The position numbers were made by a program, and so were the translations under genes. 64,000 nucleotides of DNA, taken from Bacillus niameyensis (GTDB taxonomy: Bacteria; Bacillota; Bacilli; Bacillales; Bacillaceae_C). Below are positions 47,981 through 56,009 of this stretch, piece by piece. Position 1 is the first letter of the stretch; the number at the start of each line of letters is the position of its first letter. The stretch lies in assembly GCF_001375535.1 (NCBI RefSeq), contig NZ_LN831197.1:919752-983751 (forward strand). The letters are read 5' to 3'. Under the pieces are notes generated by a model, which did no database searches, was not told the origin of the DNA, and saw only the letters and a program-made list of their open reading frames with translations.

Positions 47981-48745
47981 TTACGCTTTTCTTATAGGAG
48001 CAAATGATTTGCGGTGGATGGGACATGGTCCTAGTGTGTTAATTACGTTTAAATGAGCTTTTGTGCCATATCCCATATGCTCATTAAATCCATATTCGGG
48101 ATATTTTTTATGATATTCCTTCATCATTCTATCTCTTGTAACTTTTGCCACAATAGAAGCTGCTGCTATTGAAACGCTATGGCTATCTCCTTTAATGATT
48201 GATTTTTCAGGATAAGGACTACCCAGTGTCATCGCGTCAATCAATAAAAAGTCAGGATTTGTCTTCAAGCTACTCACAGCCGCAAGCATTGACTTTTTCG
48301 TCGCTTCATAAATATTAAGGCGATCAATTTCTTCAGCTGAAATAATTCCAATACCAACTGCAACTGCTTTTTCCATTATTATTTCATACAAATACTCACG
48401 TTTAGCTGAAGTTAATTGTTTTGAGTCATTTAATCCCTTAATGTATATATTTGCAGGTAATATAACAGCAGAAGAAACAACTGGTCCTGCTAGTGGTCCA
48501 CGCCCAACTTCATCGATACCAGCAATAAAATGAAAACCTTGGTCAGTCAATTCGCTTTCATATTTTAACATACTGTTATATCGTTCTTGCTCTTCTAACT
48601 CTTTTTGTTTTCGCTTATACCAGTTCTCTTTAAGATTATATACTCCTTTACGAGAATCGAACTCTAATTCCTTCAAGAAAGCATCTTGCTCATCAGTTAT
48701 TGTTTCTAATCGTTCTTTTATTTCCTTAATCGTTAATGTCTTCAT
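47981..48745 (-). CDS. rnhB: Ribonuclease HII
   Basis: Cleaves RNA of RNA-DNA hybrids and removes misincorporated ribonucleotides. The 254-residue protein has the N-terminal extension typical of Bacillus RnhB, then catalytic motifs AGIDEVGRGPLAGPVV (Asp-Glu), DSKQLTSAKRE, LLIDAM and IIKGDSHSVSIAAASIVAKV (Asp). The ATG at 48745 has GGAG at good spacing; an earlier ATG four codons upstream contains it. The last codons and stop (AGAAAAGCGTAA) fall within the end of repeat copy C, so the C-terminus seems to have been reset by the repeat. Confidence 0.95.
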   Translation of the reverse strand: MKTLTIKEIKERLETITDEQDAFLKELEFDSRKGVYNLKENWYKRKQKELEEQERYNSMLKYESELTDQGFHFIAGIDEVGRGPLAGPVVSSAVILPANIYIKGLNDSKQLTSAKREYLYEIIMEKAVAVGIGIISAEEIDRLNIYEATKKSMLAAVSSLKTNPDFLLIDAMTLGSPYPEKSIIKGDSHSVSIAAASIVAKVTRDRMMKEYHKKYPEYGFNEHMGYGTKAHLNVINTLGPCPIHRKSFAPIRKA

Positions 48746-48771
48746 TTTAAACTCCATTACTTCAAAAATAA

Positions 48772-49641
48772 TTAGTCTATCTCTATTTGGAGATCATCTT
48801 CTGGAAAATCAAATGTCATATTGCCTAATTTTTGCGAACGTATATCTCGTACTATCATTTCGGCTGTTTTATCATAATCTACTTCGCCAAGTTTTGAAAT
48901 CAATCCTCTAGATGCAGCAATTTTTTTAAATAAGTCGGTTATTTCATCGGGAAATTCAGTTATTTGATAACGCTCTAGCAGCTTATCAGGATAGTAATTT
49001 TGAATAAATTCTAAACCAAAAGTCGCAATATCTTGCATATTAAGTAAAGTATCCTTAATTGCCCCTGTTAAGGCCAGTTTATAGCCCGTTTGAGGATCTT
49101 CAAATTTTGGCCATAAAATCCCAGGAGTGTCTAAAAGCTCCAGTTCTTTACCTACTTTGATCCACTGTTGAGCCTTCGTTACCCCTGGTGTATTCCCAGT
49201 TTTAGCGATATTACGCTTGACAAGCCTGTTAATTAAGGTTGATTTCCCGACATTAGGTATGCCTACAATCATTGCTCTAATGGCTCTAGGTCTCAATCCT
49301 TTAGCCTTATCTCTTTCCCGTTTCTCTTTTAAGACTGTTTCCGCCGCTTTAACGATCTCTTTCATTCCAACCCCAGCATGGGAATTAATCGACAGTGCCA
49401 CTTGCCCTTGACTTGCATAATAATCAATCCATTTTCTTGTCAGTGCTTTATCAGCCATATCAGATTTATTTAATAAAATGAGCCGAGGCTTTTGCTGAAT
49501 AATTTCTGCTAGCATCGGATTGGAGGACGACACGGGAATACGTGCATCAACTAGCTCAAAAATAATATCGACTAATTTTAATCTTTCGGTCACTTCTCGA
49601 CGTGCTTTCGCCATATGGCCTGGAAACCATTGTATCGTCAT
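48772..49641 (-). CDS. rbgA: Ribosome biogenesis GTPase RbgA (YlqF)
   Basis: Circularly permuted GTPase needed for late 50S assembly. The 289-residue protein starts [17 protein letters not shown]; the G motifs occur in permuted order: LLNKSD (G4), [12 protein letters not shown] (G1), TPGVT (G2), LLDTPG (G3). A C-terminal ANTAR-like helical domain follows. The ATG at 49641 has GGTGAG upstream. Sits directly before rnhB. Confidence 0.97.
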   Translation of the reverse strand: MTIQWFPGHMAKARREVTERLKLVDIIFELVDARIPVSSSNPMLAEIIQQKPRLILLNKSDMADKALTRKWIDYYASQGQVALSINSHAGVGMKEIVKAAETVLKEKRERDKAKGLRPRAIRAMIVGIPNVGKSTLINRLVKRNIAKTGNTPGVTKAQQWIKVGKELELLDTPGILWPKFEDPQTGYKLALTGAIKDTLLNMQDIATFGLEFIQNYYPDKLLERYQITEFPDEITDLFKKIAASRGLISKLGEVDYDKTAEMIVRDIRSQKLGNMTFDFPEDDLQIEID

Positions 49642-49660
49642 AAATTCTCACCCTGTTCTT

Positions 49661-50203
49661 CTATTTCACAACTCTAATATCTTTCATTGGCCAGAATACG
49701 ACCTTCGTATCACCGATGACTTCATTTATAGAAATTGTCCCTATATGGCGACTGTCTTTACTAGATCGTCGGTTATCCCCCATAACAAATAACTCGCCTT
49801 CAGGAACAGTAGCCTGTCCGAGTGGTGTATCTTCTAAAGAGAAATCTTCTGTTAATAATCCATCGACAATTTGTGCCTTATAATCAGCTAAATAGGGTTC
49901 ATCATAAGCTTTACCATTAATATATAAAACATCATTTCGATATTCTACAGTATCACCAGGTAGACCAATAACACGCTTTATATAATCTTTATGTTCTGGT
50001 GCGTGGAAAACGATAATATCAAATCGCTCCGGTTTACCAAGTTTATTGACAATCATTTTATCTCCATTATGAAGAGTTGGCATCATAGAATAGCCATCAA
50101 CTACAATTGGAGTAAATAAGAAATAACGAATGATTGCAGTTAGTGCAATCGCAATCAGCAATGCTTTTGTCCATTCCCAAAGTTCATTTTTTTCTTTTGC
50201 CAT
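49661..50203 (-). CDS. lepB: Type I signal peptidase
   Basis: Removes signal peptides from exported proteins at the membrane. The 180-residue protein has one N-terminal membrane helix (about 13-31), catalytic Ser39 in GYSMMPTLHNGD and Lys76 in DYIKRVIGLPGD, then the conserved GDNRRSSKDSR box. The ATG at 50203 has GGTGAC upstream. It is one of the SipS/SipT-type enzymes; several paralogues are usual in Bacilli, so the symbol is generic. Confidence 0.94.
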   Translation of the reverse strand: MAKEKNELWEWTKALLIAIALTAIIRYFLFTPIVVDGYSMMPTLHNGDKMIVNKLGKPERFDIIVFHAPEHKDYIKRVIGLPGDTVEYRNDVLYINGKAYDEPYLADYKAQIVDGLLTEDFSLEDTPLGQATVPEGELFVMGDNRRSSKDSRHIGTISINEVIGDTKVVFWPMKDIRVVK

Positions 50204-50309
50204 CTTGTCACCATCCCATTAATTTCCAGTACGATCTTTCCCTACACTATATGTATACACTATTGTACAAGAAAACTAACTAATTAAAAACAATTAAAAA
50301 TAAGTATAG

Positions 50310-50342
50310 AAAAAGGAGCTTGTTTTCATTCAAGCTCCTTTT
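50310..50342 (-). terminator. Intrinsic terminator after rplS
   Basis: AAAAGGAGCTTG (50311-50322) pairs with CAAGCTCCTTTT (50331-50342) around an eight-base loop, with TTTTTC on the minus strand after it. It begins about 30 bases past the rplS stop. Confidence 0.92.
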
Positions 50343-50373
50343 ACATTCATTGCTGTTAATTATTTCGGTATAA

Positions 50374-50718
50374 CTATCGAATTTCTTTGATTCGAGCTGC
50401 TTTACCGCGTAATTTACGCATGTAGTAAAGTTTTGCACGACGTACCTTACCACGACGCACGACTTCAAGTTTTGCAATTCTTGGAGTGTGTACAGGGAAA
50501 GTACGCTCTACCCCAACACCATAGGAAATTTTGCGAACCGTAAATGTTTCGCTAATTCCGCCTCCACGGCGTTTAATAACTACACCTTCGAACAACTGGA
50601 TTCTTTCACGAGTTCCTTCCACGACTTTTACGTGAACACGAACTGTGTCTCCAGGGCGAAAACTTGGAAGATCTGTTTTAAGCTGTTCTTTTGTAATCTC
50701 TTCTATTAATTTGTGCAT
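50374..50718 (-). CDS. rplS: 50S ribosomal protein L19
   Basis: Large-subunit protein at the subunit interface. The 114-residue sequence has [20 protein letters not shown] and the C-terminal [20 protein letters not shown]. The ATG at 50718 is chosen because GGAG lies nine bases upstream; an ATG three codons earlier abuts it. It is preceded by its own promoter (50812-50840) and a structured leader. Confidence 0.97.
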   Translation of the reverse strand: MHKLIEEITKEQLKTDLPSFRPGDTVRVHVKVVEGTRERIQLFEGVVIKRRGGGISETFTVRKISYGVGVERTFPVHTPRIAKLEVVRRGKVRRAKLYYMRKLRGKAARIKEIR

Positions 50719-50734
50719 CGAATTCATCTCCTTC

Positions 50735-50802
50735 CAACCGATGCTCTTACAAACATTCTGCCTCGTAGCGGAACATCGTTGTTAAGGCTAAACGGATTAG
50801 CC
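50735..50802 (-). promoter_or_regulatory. Probable L19 leader RNA
   Basis: The rplS leader can form GGCTAA/TTAGCC (50786-50802) and a larger arch closed by AACGATG (50774-50780) with CATCGGT (50737-50743), with CTACGAGGCAG inside. Position, size and the internal sequence fit the L19 autoregulatory leader known from Firmicutes, as I remember it; a covariance search would settle it. Confidence 0.6.
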
Positions 50803-50811
50803 ACAAAAAAT

Positions 50812-50840
50812 ATATTAACACATTGAAAAGCTGATTTCAA
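50812..50840 (-). promoter_or_regulatory. Promoter of rplS
   Basis: On the minus strand TTGAAA (50835-50840), 17 bases, TAATAT (50812-50817). It lies just upstream of the structured leader, so rplS can be expressed apart from trmD. Confidence 0.65.
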
Positions 50841-50871
50841 TTGAATTTTTAAATGAAAAGGAATAATATTC

Positions 50872-51579
50872 TCAGTCTTCTTCTAGCGGATCGGACTGAT
50901 ACCGCGACCACAAATCTGGACGTCGTTCCTTCGTCCTTTTTATCGACTCTTGTTTTCGCCATTCTTCTATTTTCGCATGGTTGCCTGATAGTAGTATATC
51001 AGGTACTTTCATCCCTCTGAAATCAGCTGGACGTGTATAGTGAGGATGTTCAAGCAATCCTTGACTAAATGAATCATAGATTGGTGACGCATCATTGCCG
51101 AGAACACCTGGTAATAGTCGGACAACAGCATCTATCATAACCATAGCTCCAAGCTCTCCGCCAGTTAGAACATAGTCTCCAATGGATATTTCATCCGTTA
51201 CAAGATATTCTCGAATACGTTCATCATATCCTTCATAATGTCCGCATATGAAAACTAAGTGCTCTTCTTGTGACAATTCCTCGGCTTTTTTTTGATCAAA
51301 ACGGGAACCTTGTGGACAAAGTAGAATTACTCTTGGCGATGTAGTAGTATTTTGGGTCAAATGGTCAACCGCATCAAAAATAGGCTGCGGTTTTAATACC
51401 ATACCAGCCCCTCCACCATATGGATAATCATCTACCGCTTTATGTTTATTATCTGAAAAACGTCGAAAATCTTCTATATGGTATGAAACAGCTTGTTTTT
51501 CAGCAGCCTTTTTTAAAATAGAAGAGCCTAGAACACCTGTAAACATTTCAGGAAACAAAGTTAAAACATCGATCCTCAT
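50872..51579 (-). CDS. trmD: tRNA (guanine-37-N1)-methyltransferase
   Basis: Methylates G37 next to the anticodon and prevents frameshifts. The 235-residue SPOUT protein has [28 protein letters not shown], the knot segment [12 protein letters not shown] and [17 protein letters not shown]. Its ATG overlaps the rimM stop by one base (TAATG). Order rimM-trmD-rplS is conserved. Confidence 0.97.
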   Translation of the reverse strand: MRIDVLTLFPEMFTGVLGSSILKKAAEKQAVSYHIEDFRRFSDNKHKAVDDYPYGGGAGMVLKPQPIFDAVDHLTQNTTTSPRVILLCPQGSRFDQKKAEELSQEEHLVFICGHYEGYDERIREYLVTDEISIGDYVLTGGELGAMVMIDAVVRLLPGVLGNDASPIYDSFSQGLLEHPHYTRPADFRGMKVPDILLSGNHAKIEEWRKQESIKRTKERRPDLWSRYQSDPLEED

Positions 51580-52097
51580 TAATCAAGCAACCCTTCCATT
51601 AGGTTAATAACGATCGTTTTATCCGCCTTAGAAACTTTTAGCACTACATCGTCAATATACGGAATTAGAAATTCTTTTCCGTCCTTCCCTTGTACAACCC
51701 AAACATCGTTTGCTCCGGGCGTAAGAATATCATTTACAATTCCAATCGGACTACCATCTTCTGTAATCACCGTGCAGCCGATTATCTCATGAAAATAATA
51801 TTCTCCTTCTGGTAGTTCTTCTAGTTGATCTGCTGATACTTTCAATATGCTATTTTTCCAACTTTCAACATCATTGATATTTGAATAACCTTCAAAGGAA
51901 AGCAAATCAAAGTTTTTATGTTTACGATGACTTTTAACAGTCAACGTAATCGGTTCTTTGTTCCCTTTCAAAAAAAGTGAAAGATGGTTGCCCTTCGCAT
52001 ACCTTTTTTCAGGAAAATCCGTTCTGGAAATCACTCTAACTTCTCCATTTATACCATGCGTATTAACAATTTTCCCTACATTAAACCATCTTTCCAT
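51579..52097 (-). CDS. rimM: 16S rRNA processing protein RimM
   Basis: Assists maturation of the 30S head. The 172-residue protein has the N-terminal beta domain with [18 protein letters not shown] and the C-terminal PRC-barrel with [20 protein letters not shown] and [12 protein letters not shown]. The ATG at 52097 is chosen because AAAGGTG lies about eight bases upstream; an in-frame GTG three codons earlier is embedded in that site. Confidence 0.95.
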   Translation of the reverse strand: MERWFNVGKIVNTHGINGEVRVISRTDFPEKRYAKGNHLSLFLKGNKEPITLTVKSHRKHKNFDLLSFEGYSNINDVESWKNSILKVSADQLEELPEGEYYFHEIIGCTVITEDGSPIGIVNDILTPGANDVWVVQGKDGKEFLIPYIDDVVLKVSKADKTIVINLMEGLLD

Positions 52098-52102
52098 CTT
52101 TT

Positions 52103-52495
52103 TCACCTTTCCCTTATTTCAGTAATGATGCCGTCTGTAACGACAACTGTTTTTCCTTTTATGATTTCATCCCAATTATCGCCAACTTTTATCTCAATTA
52201 AAGCCTGAAAATCTTGATCTTGTAATTCGCTTCCAATTGGCAGTATATTAAGTTGCTCTATTTGAAATTCTATCAGCTTCATCTTTTCTTTCCGTAAATC
52301 AATCTCTTTATCAAATTGAGTCTTTAATCCACCTGAAGGGTATTTTCGGCTTCTTTCAAGCTTTTTCATTTCGAAAATTAGTTGGTCACATTCTTTTTCA
52401 AGCTGTTGTTTGTTTTGGCTGTACCTTAAAAGTAATTTTTGTTTACTTGTTTCAGTTAATACTTGTTTAACAGATACTGTCTGGAGAATTTTCAT
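52103..52495 (-). CDS. ylqD: YlqD family protein
   Basis: A 130-residue protein of unknown function conserved between khpA and rimM in Bacilli. It has a central coiled coil (about residues 20-85, [20 protein letters not shown]) flanked by short conserved ends: [15 protein letters not shown] and [20 protein letters not shown]. No membrane helix. ATG at 52495 with GGAGGA upstream. Position suggests some link to ribosome assembly (inference). Confidence 0.85.
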   Translation of the reverse strand: MKILQTVSVKQVLTETSKQKLLLRYSQNKQQLEKECDQLIFEMKKLERSRKYPSGGLKTQFDKEIDLRKEKMKLIEFQIEQLNILPIGSELQDQDFQALIEIKVGDNWDEIIKGKTVVVTDGIITEIRER

Positions 52496-52567
52496 TTTAT
52501 CATCCTCCGAGTCGCGTTTATTTATGTATTGTTTTATACAAAATCAATAGATACTTCTTTTCCATAT

Positions 52568-52592
52568 AAAAAGGGAGGTATTTCTCCTCCCT
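52568..52592 (-). terminator. Terminator overlapping the khpA stop
   Basis: AGGGAGG (52572-52578) pairs with CCTCCCT (52586-52592) around a seven-base loop, followed by TTTTT on the minus strand. The 5' arm includes the khpA stop codon, so ribosomes ending khpA would disturb it. Confidence 0.75.
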
Positions 52593-52824
52593 ATTCGTCG
52601 ATTTCCAAATATACCTTCTTTTGTTGTTTTAACCCTGCTGCTGCATAGACAACTGTCCTGATGGATTTAGCGACCCTACCATTTTTCCCAATCACTTTTC
52701 CGATATCTTGCTCATGAACAGAAAGGTGATAGGTGATCCGCCGCTCTTCTTCCTTAGCATCCACCTTGACTTGATCCGGAAAATCAACAATGGGCTTGAC
52801 AATCGACAAAATTAACTTTTCCAT
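52591..52824 (-). CDS. khpA: KH-domain RNA-binding protein KhpA (YlqC)
   Basis: Small RNA-binding protein that pairs with KhpB/Jag and affects cell elongation in Gram-positives. The 77-residue protein has one KH domain with the GKVIGKNGRVAKSIRTV loop. Its ATG at 52824 is 11 bases after rpsP, with AGGCG upstream. The stop codon lies in the stem of a terminator. Confidence 0.94.
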   Translation of the reverse strand: MEKLILSIVKPIVDFPDQVKVDAKEEERRITYHLSVHEQDIGKVIGKNGRVAKSIRTVVYAAAGLKQQKKVYLEIDE

Positions 52825-52835
52825 TTGCGCCTCAA

Positions 52836-53108
52836 TTATTTCCCGTTTTTAGCGTTATGGAATTTTTCTAGAATCCCTTGTTTAGAGAACAGATTACGTA
52901 CTGTATCTGACGGTTTTGCGCCATTTTGTAGCCATTTAAGAGCTACTTCTTCATTAATAGTTACTTGATGAGGTTGGGCTACTGGATTGTATGTTCCAAT
53001 CTCTTCAATAATACGACCATCACGTGGTGAACGTGCATCTGCTGCAACGATACGATAGAAAGGAGATTTTTTTGCTCCCATACGTTTTAAACGAATTTTA
53101 ACTGCCAT
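52836..53108 (-). CDS. rpsP: 30S ribosomal protein S16
   Basis: Small-subunit protein needed for 30S assembly. The 90-residue sequence starts [20 protein letters not shown] and has [20 protein letters not shown]. The ATG at 53108 has GGAGGTG about 12 bases upstream; the in-frame extension above is unconserved. Follows ffh by ~93 bases. Confidence 0.97.
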   Translation of the reverse strand: MAVKIRLKRMGAKKSPFYRIVAADARSPRDGRIIEEIGTYNPVAQPHQVTINEEVALKWLQNGAKPSDTVRNLFSKQGILEKFHNAKNGK

Positions 53109-53201
53109 TTTTAACTTGCACCTCCGAATAGTTTCACACAAGAAATTATATTACCAAATGAATAATTGGTTGTAAAGTATTTTATCTTAACATTACATTT
53201 T

Positions 53202-54548
53202 TTACATAAAAGGGAGTTTGAAGCCACGCTTCTTTTTTCCTTTTTGTTGCATGCCAGACATTTGTTTCATCATCTTTTTCATTTCTTCAAATTGCTTTAA
53301 TAGTCGGTTCACTTCTTGGATTGTTGTTCCGCTTCCTTTCGCAATTCGACGCCTGCGACCAGAATTAATTATGTCTGGATGTTGCTTCTCCGCTGTTGTC
53401 ATGGAACGGATAATTGCTTCAACACGGCCTATTTGTTTATCATCAACCTGAAGATTGTTCATACCCTTAATCTTATTTGCACCAGGCATCATCTTTAATA
53501 ACTCATCAAGCGGCCCCATATTTTTCATTTGCTCTAATTGTTCGAGAAAATCATCAAAATCTAGGGAAGCTGTGCGTAGTTTCTGCTCCAATTCCTTAGC
53601 CTTTTCTTCATCTACAGAAGCCTCTGCCTTCTCAATTAAAGAAAGCATGTCCCCCATACCAAGGATTCTTGAAGCCATTCTTTCAGGATGAAAAGGTTCA
53701 AGTGCATCCATTTTTTCACCCATACCAACAAATTTAATTGGCTTTTCAGTGACAGTACGGATGGATAAGGCTGCCCCACCCCTTGTATCACCATCGAGTT
53801 TAGTTAAAACAACTCCTGTTACTTCTAGCTGATCATTAAAACTTTCCGCAACATTAACAGCATCCTGACCTGTCATAGCATCAACAACGAGAAAAATCTC
53901 ATCTGGTTTTGTCGCTTCTTTTATATTCTTTAATTCTTCCATTAGCTCGCCATCGATATGAAGCCGACCTGCAGTATCGATCAAGACATAATCATGGTGT
54001 TCTTCCTTTGCTTTTTCAATCGCTTTTTTCGCAATTTCAACGGGACTTATCTGATCTCCCATTGAGAAAACAGGAAGACTTAATTGCTTTCCTAGAGTTT
54101 CTAACTGCTTAATCGCTGCTGGTCGATAAATATCTGCCGCAACTAATAATGGATTTCTGTTTTGCTTTTTCCGAAGCAAATTCGCCAACTTTCCAGTCGT
54201 TGTCGTTTTACCGGCACCTTGTAAACCTACCATCATAATGACAGTAGGAGGACGATTAGAAACAGCGATCTTACTTTGTTCTCCACCCATTATTTCAGTA
54301 AGCTCTTCTTTGACAACTTTAATAACTTGTTGACCAGGTGTTAAACTTTTCATTACTTCCTGTCCAACAGCTCTTTCACTTACCTTCTGAACAAATTGTT
54401 TGACGACCTTGAGGTTAACGTCTGCCGCAAGTAGAGCTAGTCGTATTTCCCGCGTCATTGCTTTGACATCGGCCTCTGACACTTTCCCTTTGCCGCGAAT
54501 CTTTTGCATCGTTTCTTGCAATCGGTCGGCTAAACCTTCAAATGCCAT
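53202..54548 (-). CDS. ffh: Signal recognition particle protein Ffh
   Basis: SRP54 GTPase that binds SRP RNA and signal peptides of nascent membrane proteins. The 448-residue protein has the N domain (MAFEGLADRLQETMQKIRGK), G domain with G1 VGLQGAGKTTTTGKLA, DTAGRLHIDG and TKLDGDTRGGAAL, and a Met-rich M domain ending GMQQKGKKKRGFKLPFM. It follows ylxM by 11 bases; its receptor FtsY is encoded just upstream. Confidence 0.97.
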   Translation of the reverse strand: MAFEGLADRLQETMQKIRGKGKVSEADVKAMTREIRLALLAADVNLKVVKQFVQKVSERAVGQEVMKSLTPGQQVIKVVKEELTEIMGGEQSKIAVSNRPPTVIMMVGLQGAGKTTTTGKLANLLRKKQNRNPLLVAADIYRPAAIKQLETLGKQLSLPVFSMGDQISPVEIAKKAIEKAKEEHHDYVLIDTAGRLHIDGELMEELKNIKEATKPDEIFLVVDAMTGQDAVNVAESFNDQLEVTGVVLTKLDGDTRGGAALSIRTVTEKPIKFVGMGEKMDALEPFHPERMASRILGMGDMLSLIEKAEASVDEEKAKELEQKLRTASLDFDDFLEQLEQMKNMGPLDELLKMMPGANKIKGMNNLQVDDKQIGRVEAIIRSMTTAEKQHPDIINSGRRRRIAKGSGTTIQEVNRLLKQFEEMKKMMKQMSGMQQKGKKKRGFKLPFM

Positions 54549-54559
54549 ATTGCCGCCCC

Positions 54560-54898
54560 CTAATCTAATTCTTCAAGCAAATTCAAATATTGTATTAGCT
54601 TATCTTTATCAGGCTTTTCCTCCGCTAAAAAAAGCTGCATTTGCTTGATAATTTTATTTCGTTCCTGAAATTTAGAAAACAGATTTAATTTTTCTTCATA
54701 CTCTTCCAACATTGTTTCTGTCCGTTTAATATTATCGTAAACGGCTTGACGGCTAATCTCAAATTCCTCCGCAATTTCACCTAACGAATAGTCATCCAAA
54801 TAATAAAGAGACATATAGTTTCGCTGCTTTGGTGTCAAGAGAGCTTGATAAAAATCAAATAAAAAATTAAAACGTGTAGTTTTTTCAAGCATTGTCAT
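54560..54898 (-). CDS. ylxM: YlxM, helix-turn-helix SRP-associated protein
   Basis: A 112-residue sigma-70 region 4-like helix-turn-helix protein found before ffh in Firmicutes; YlxM has been linked to SRP function in streptococci. Motifs are [20 protein letters not shown] and [23 protein letters not shown] at 54898 with GGCGGGA upstream; preceded by a good promoter at 54939-54967. Confidence 0.93.
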   Translation of the reverse strand: MTMLEKTTRFNFLFDFYQALLTPKQRNYMSLYYLDDYSLGEIAEEFEISRQAVYDNIKRTETMLEEYEEKLNLFSKFQERNKIIKQMQLFLAEEKPDKDKLIQYLNLLEELD

Positions 54899-54938
54899 GC
54901 TAATCCCGCCTTGTTAAGTTAAAAACCTTTACAGATAA

Positions 54939-54967
54939 ATGATACATTTATGAAAATTAAAAGTCAA
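54939..54967 (-). promoter_or_regulatory. Sigma-A promoter of ylxM-ffh
   Basis: On the minus strand TTGACT (54962-54967), 17 bases, TATCAT (54939-54944): five of six matches each, ~40 bases upstream of ylxM and just after ftsY. Confidence 0.82.
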
Positions 54968-54997
54968 GCACACTATTCATCTGTTTCACAACATTTC

Positions 54998-55993
54998 CTA
55001 TTGAGCTTCTTCTGATTTCTCTATGAGATCCGAAAAAAGACCATACACATATTTTTCTGGATCAAACTCTTGAAGATCATCCATTTGTTCACCTAACCCA
55101 ACAAATTTAACTGGAATTTGCAACTCGTTCCGAATAGCTAATACAATTCCACCTTTTGCTGTTCCATCAAGCTTCGATAGGACAATTCCACTAACATTTA
55201 CTACTTCTTTAAAAGTCTTAGCTTGAATCAATGCGTTTTGACCTGTTGTTGCATCTAATACAAGCAAAACTTCATGAGGCGCATCTGGAACTTCACGTTC
55301 GATAACCCTTTTTACCTTCTCTAATTCATTCATCAAATTCACTTTATTTTGCAAACGGCCAGCTGTATCACATAGTAAAACATCTACCTTACGAGATTTT
55401 GCTGCTTGTAGTGCATCATACATAACAGCAGCAGGATCCGAACCTTCACCATGTTTAATGACTTCCGCCCCGACACGGTCACCCCAAACCTCTAATTGAT
55501 CAATTGCACCCGCTCTAAATGTATCTCCAGCAGCTAGCATAACCTTTTTCCCATCTTGAATAAGTTGATGAGCCAGTTTCCCAATCGTCGTCGTCTTGCC
55601 TACTCCGTTAACCCCAACAAATAGAATGACAGAAAGACCATCCTCTTTTAGAGTTAAATTTGATGTCCCGTCTTCACCTGCTTCATAAATCTCTACAAGT
55701 TTCTCAGAAATAACAGGCTGCAATTCTTCAGGATTTTTGATATTTCTCTTTTTAACTTCCATCTTCAGCTCATCTACAAGATCCATAACAGTTTCGAATC
55801 CTGTATCTGCTTGGATAAGGATTTCTTCCAGTTCTTCGAAAAAATCCTCATCAACTTTACGATAGCGTGCAACAAGATCGTTTACTTTCCCAGTAAATTG
55901 ATCCCTTGTTTTTGTTAAACCACTCTTAAATTTGTCCGAAACATTGTCAGTAGATGAAGTGAATTTTTCTTTCAACTTTTTAAAGAAACTCAA
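54998..55993 (-). CDS. ftsY: SRP receptor FtsY
   Basis: Membrane-associated receptor GTPase for SRP. The 331-residue protein has a short basic N-terminus without the long acidic A domain of E. coli, an NG domain with G1 VGVNGVGKTTTIGKLA, AGDTFRAGAIDQL, DTAGRLQNKVNLM and SKLDGTAKGGI. The start is a TTG at 55993 with GAGGTAA upstream; an ATG nearby is out of frame. Comes right after smc, as in B. subtilis (rnc-smc-ftsY). Confidence 0.96.
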   Translation of the reverse strand: MSFFKKLKEKFTSSTDNVSDKFKSGLTKTRDQFTGKVNDLVARYRKVDEDFFEELEEILIQADTGFETVMDLVDELKMEVKKRNIKNPEELQPVISEKLVEIYEAGEDGTSNLTLKEDGLSVILFVGVNGVGKTTTIGKLAHQLIQDGKKVMLAAGDTFRAGAIDQLEVWGDRVGAEVIKHGEGSDPAAVMYDALQAAKSRKVDVLLCDTAGRLQNKVNLMNELEKVKRVIEREVPDAPHEVLLVLDATTGQNALIQAKTFKEVVNVSGIVLSKLDGTAKGGIVLAIRNELQIPVKFVGLGEQMDDLQEFDPEKYVYGLFSDLIEKSEEAQ

Positions 55994-56009
55994 CTGCCAT
56001 TACCTCATT

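Larger units (their letters stand above)
47415..47992. repeat. Three tandem copies of a structured intergenic repeat
   Basis: Copies span about 47421-47580 (A), 47583-47786 (B) and 47790-47992 (C). Each starts CTAGCT and ends CGCTTACGCTTTTCT or CGCTTTTCT. B and C are ~200 bases; A lacks a ~45-base internal block containing CATCGGCTCGTTCCTCGCCG. The shared core is AACAGGACGTTGGTCAGAAC followed by GGCGTTGCGCCAGGACGGCG and TTTAGCCGTTCATCCTTATT. Base composition is clearly GC-richer than surroundings. Each copy can form two short stem-loops with the same loop AGGAC. I recall similar elements dispersed in other Bacillus genomes, but I cannot verify this here. Confidence 0.9.

Noticed and set aside
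47415-47992. CRISPR array
   Set aside because: Only three copies, ~200 bases long, with no regular short repeat-spacer pattern and no cas genes nearby.
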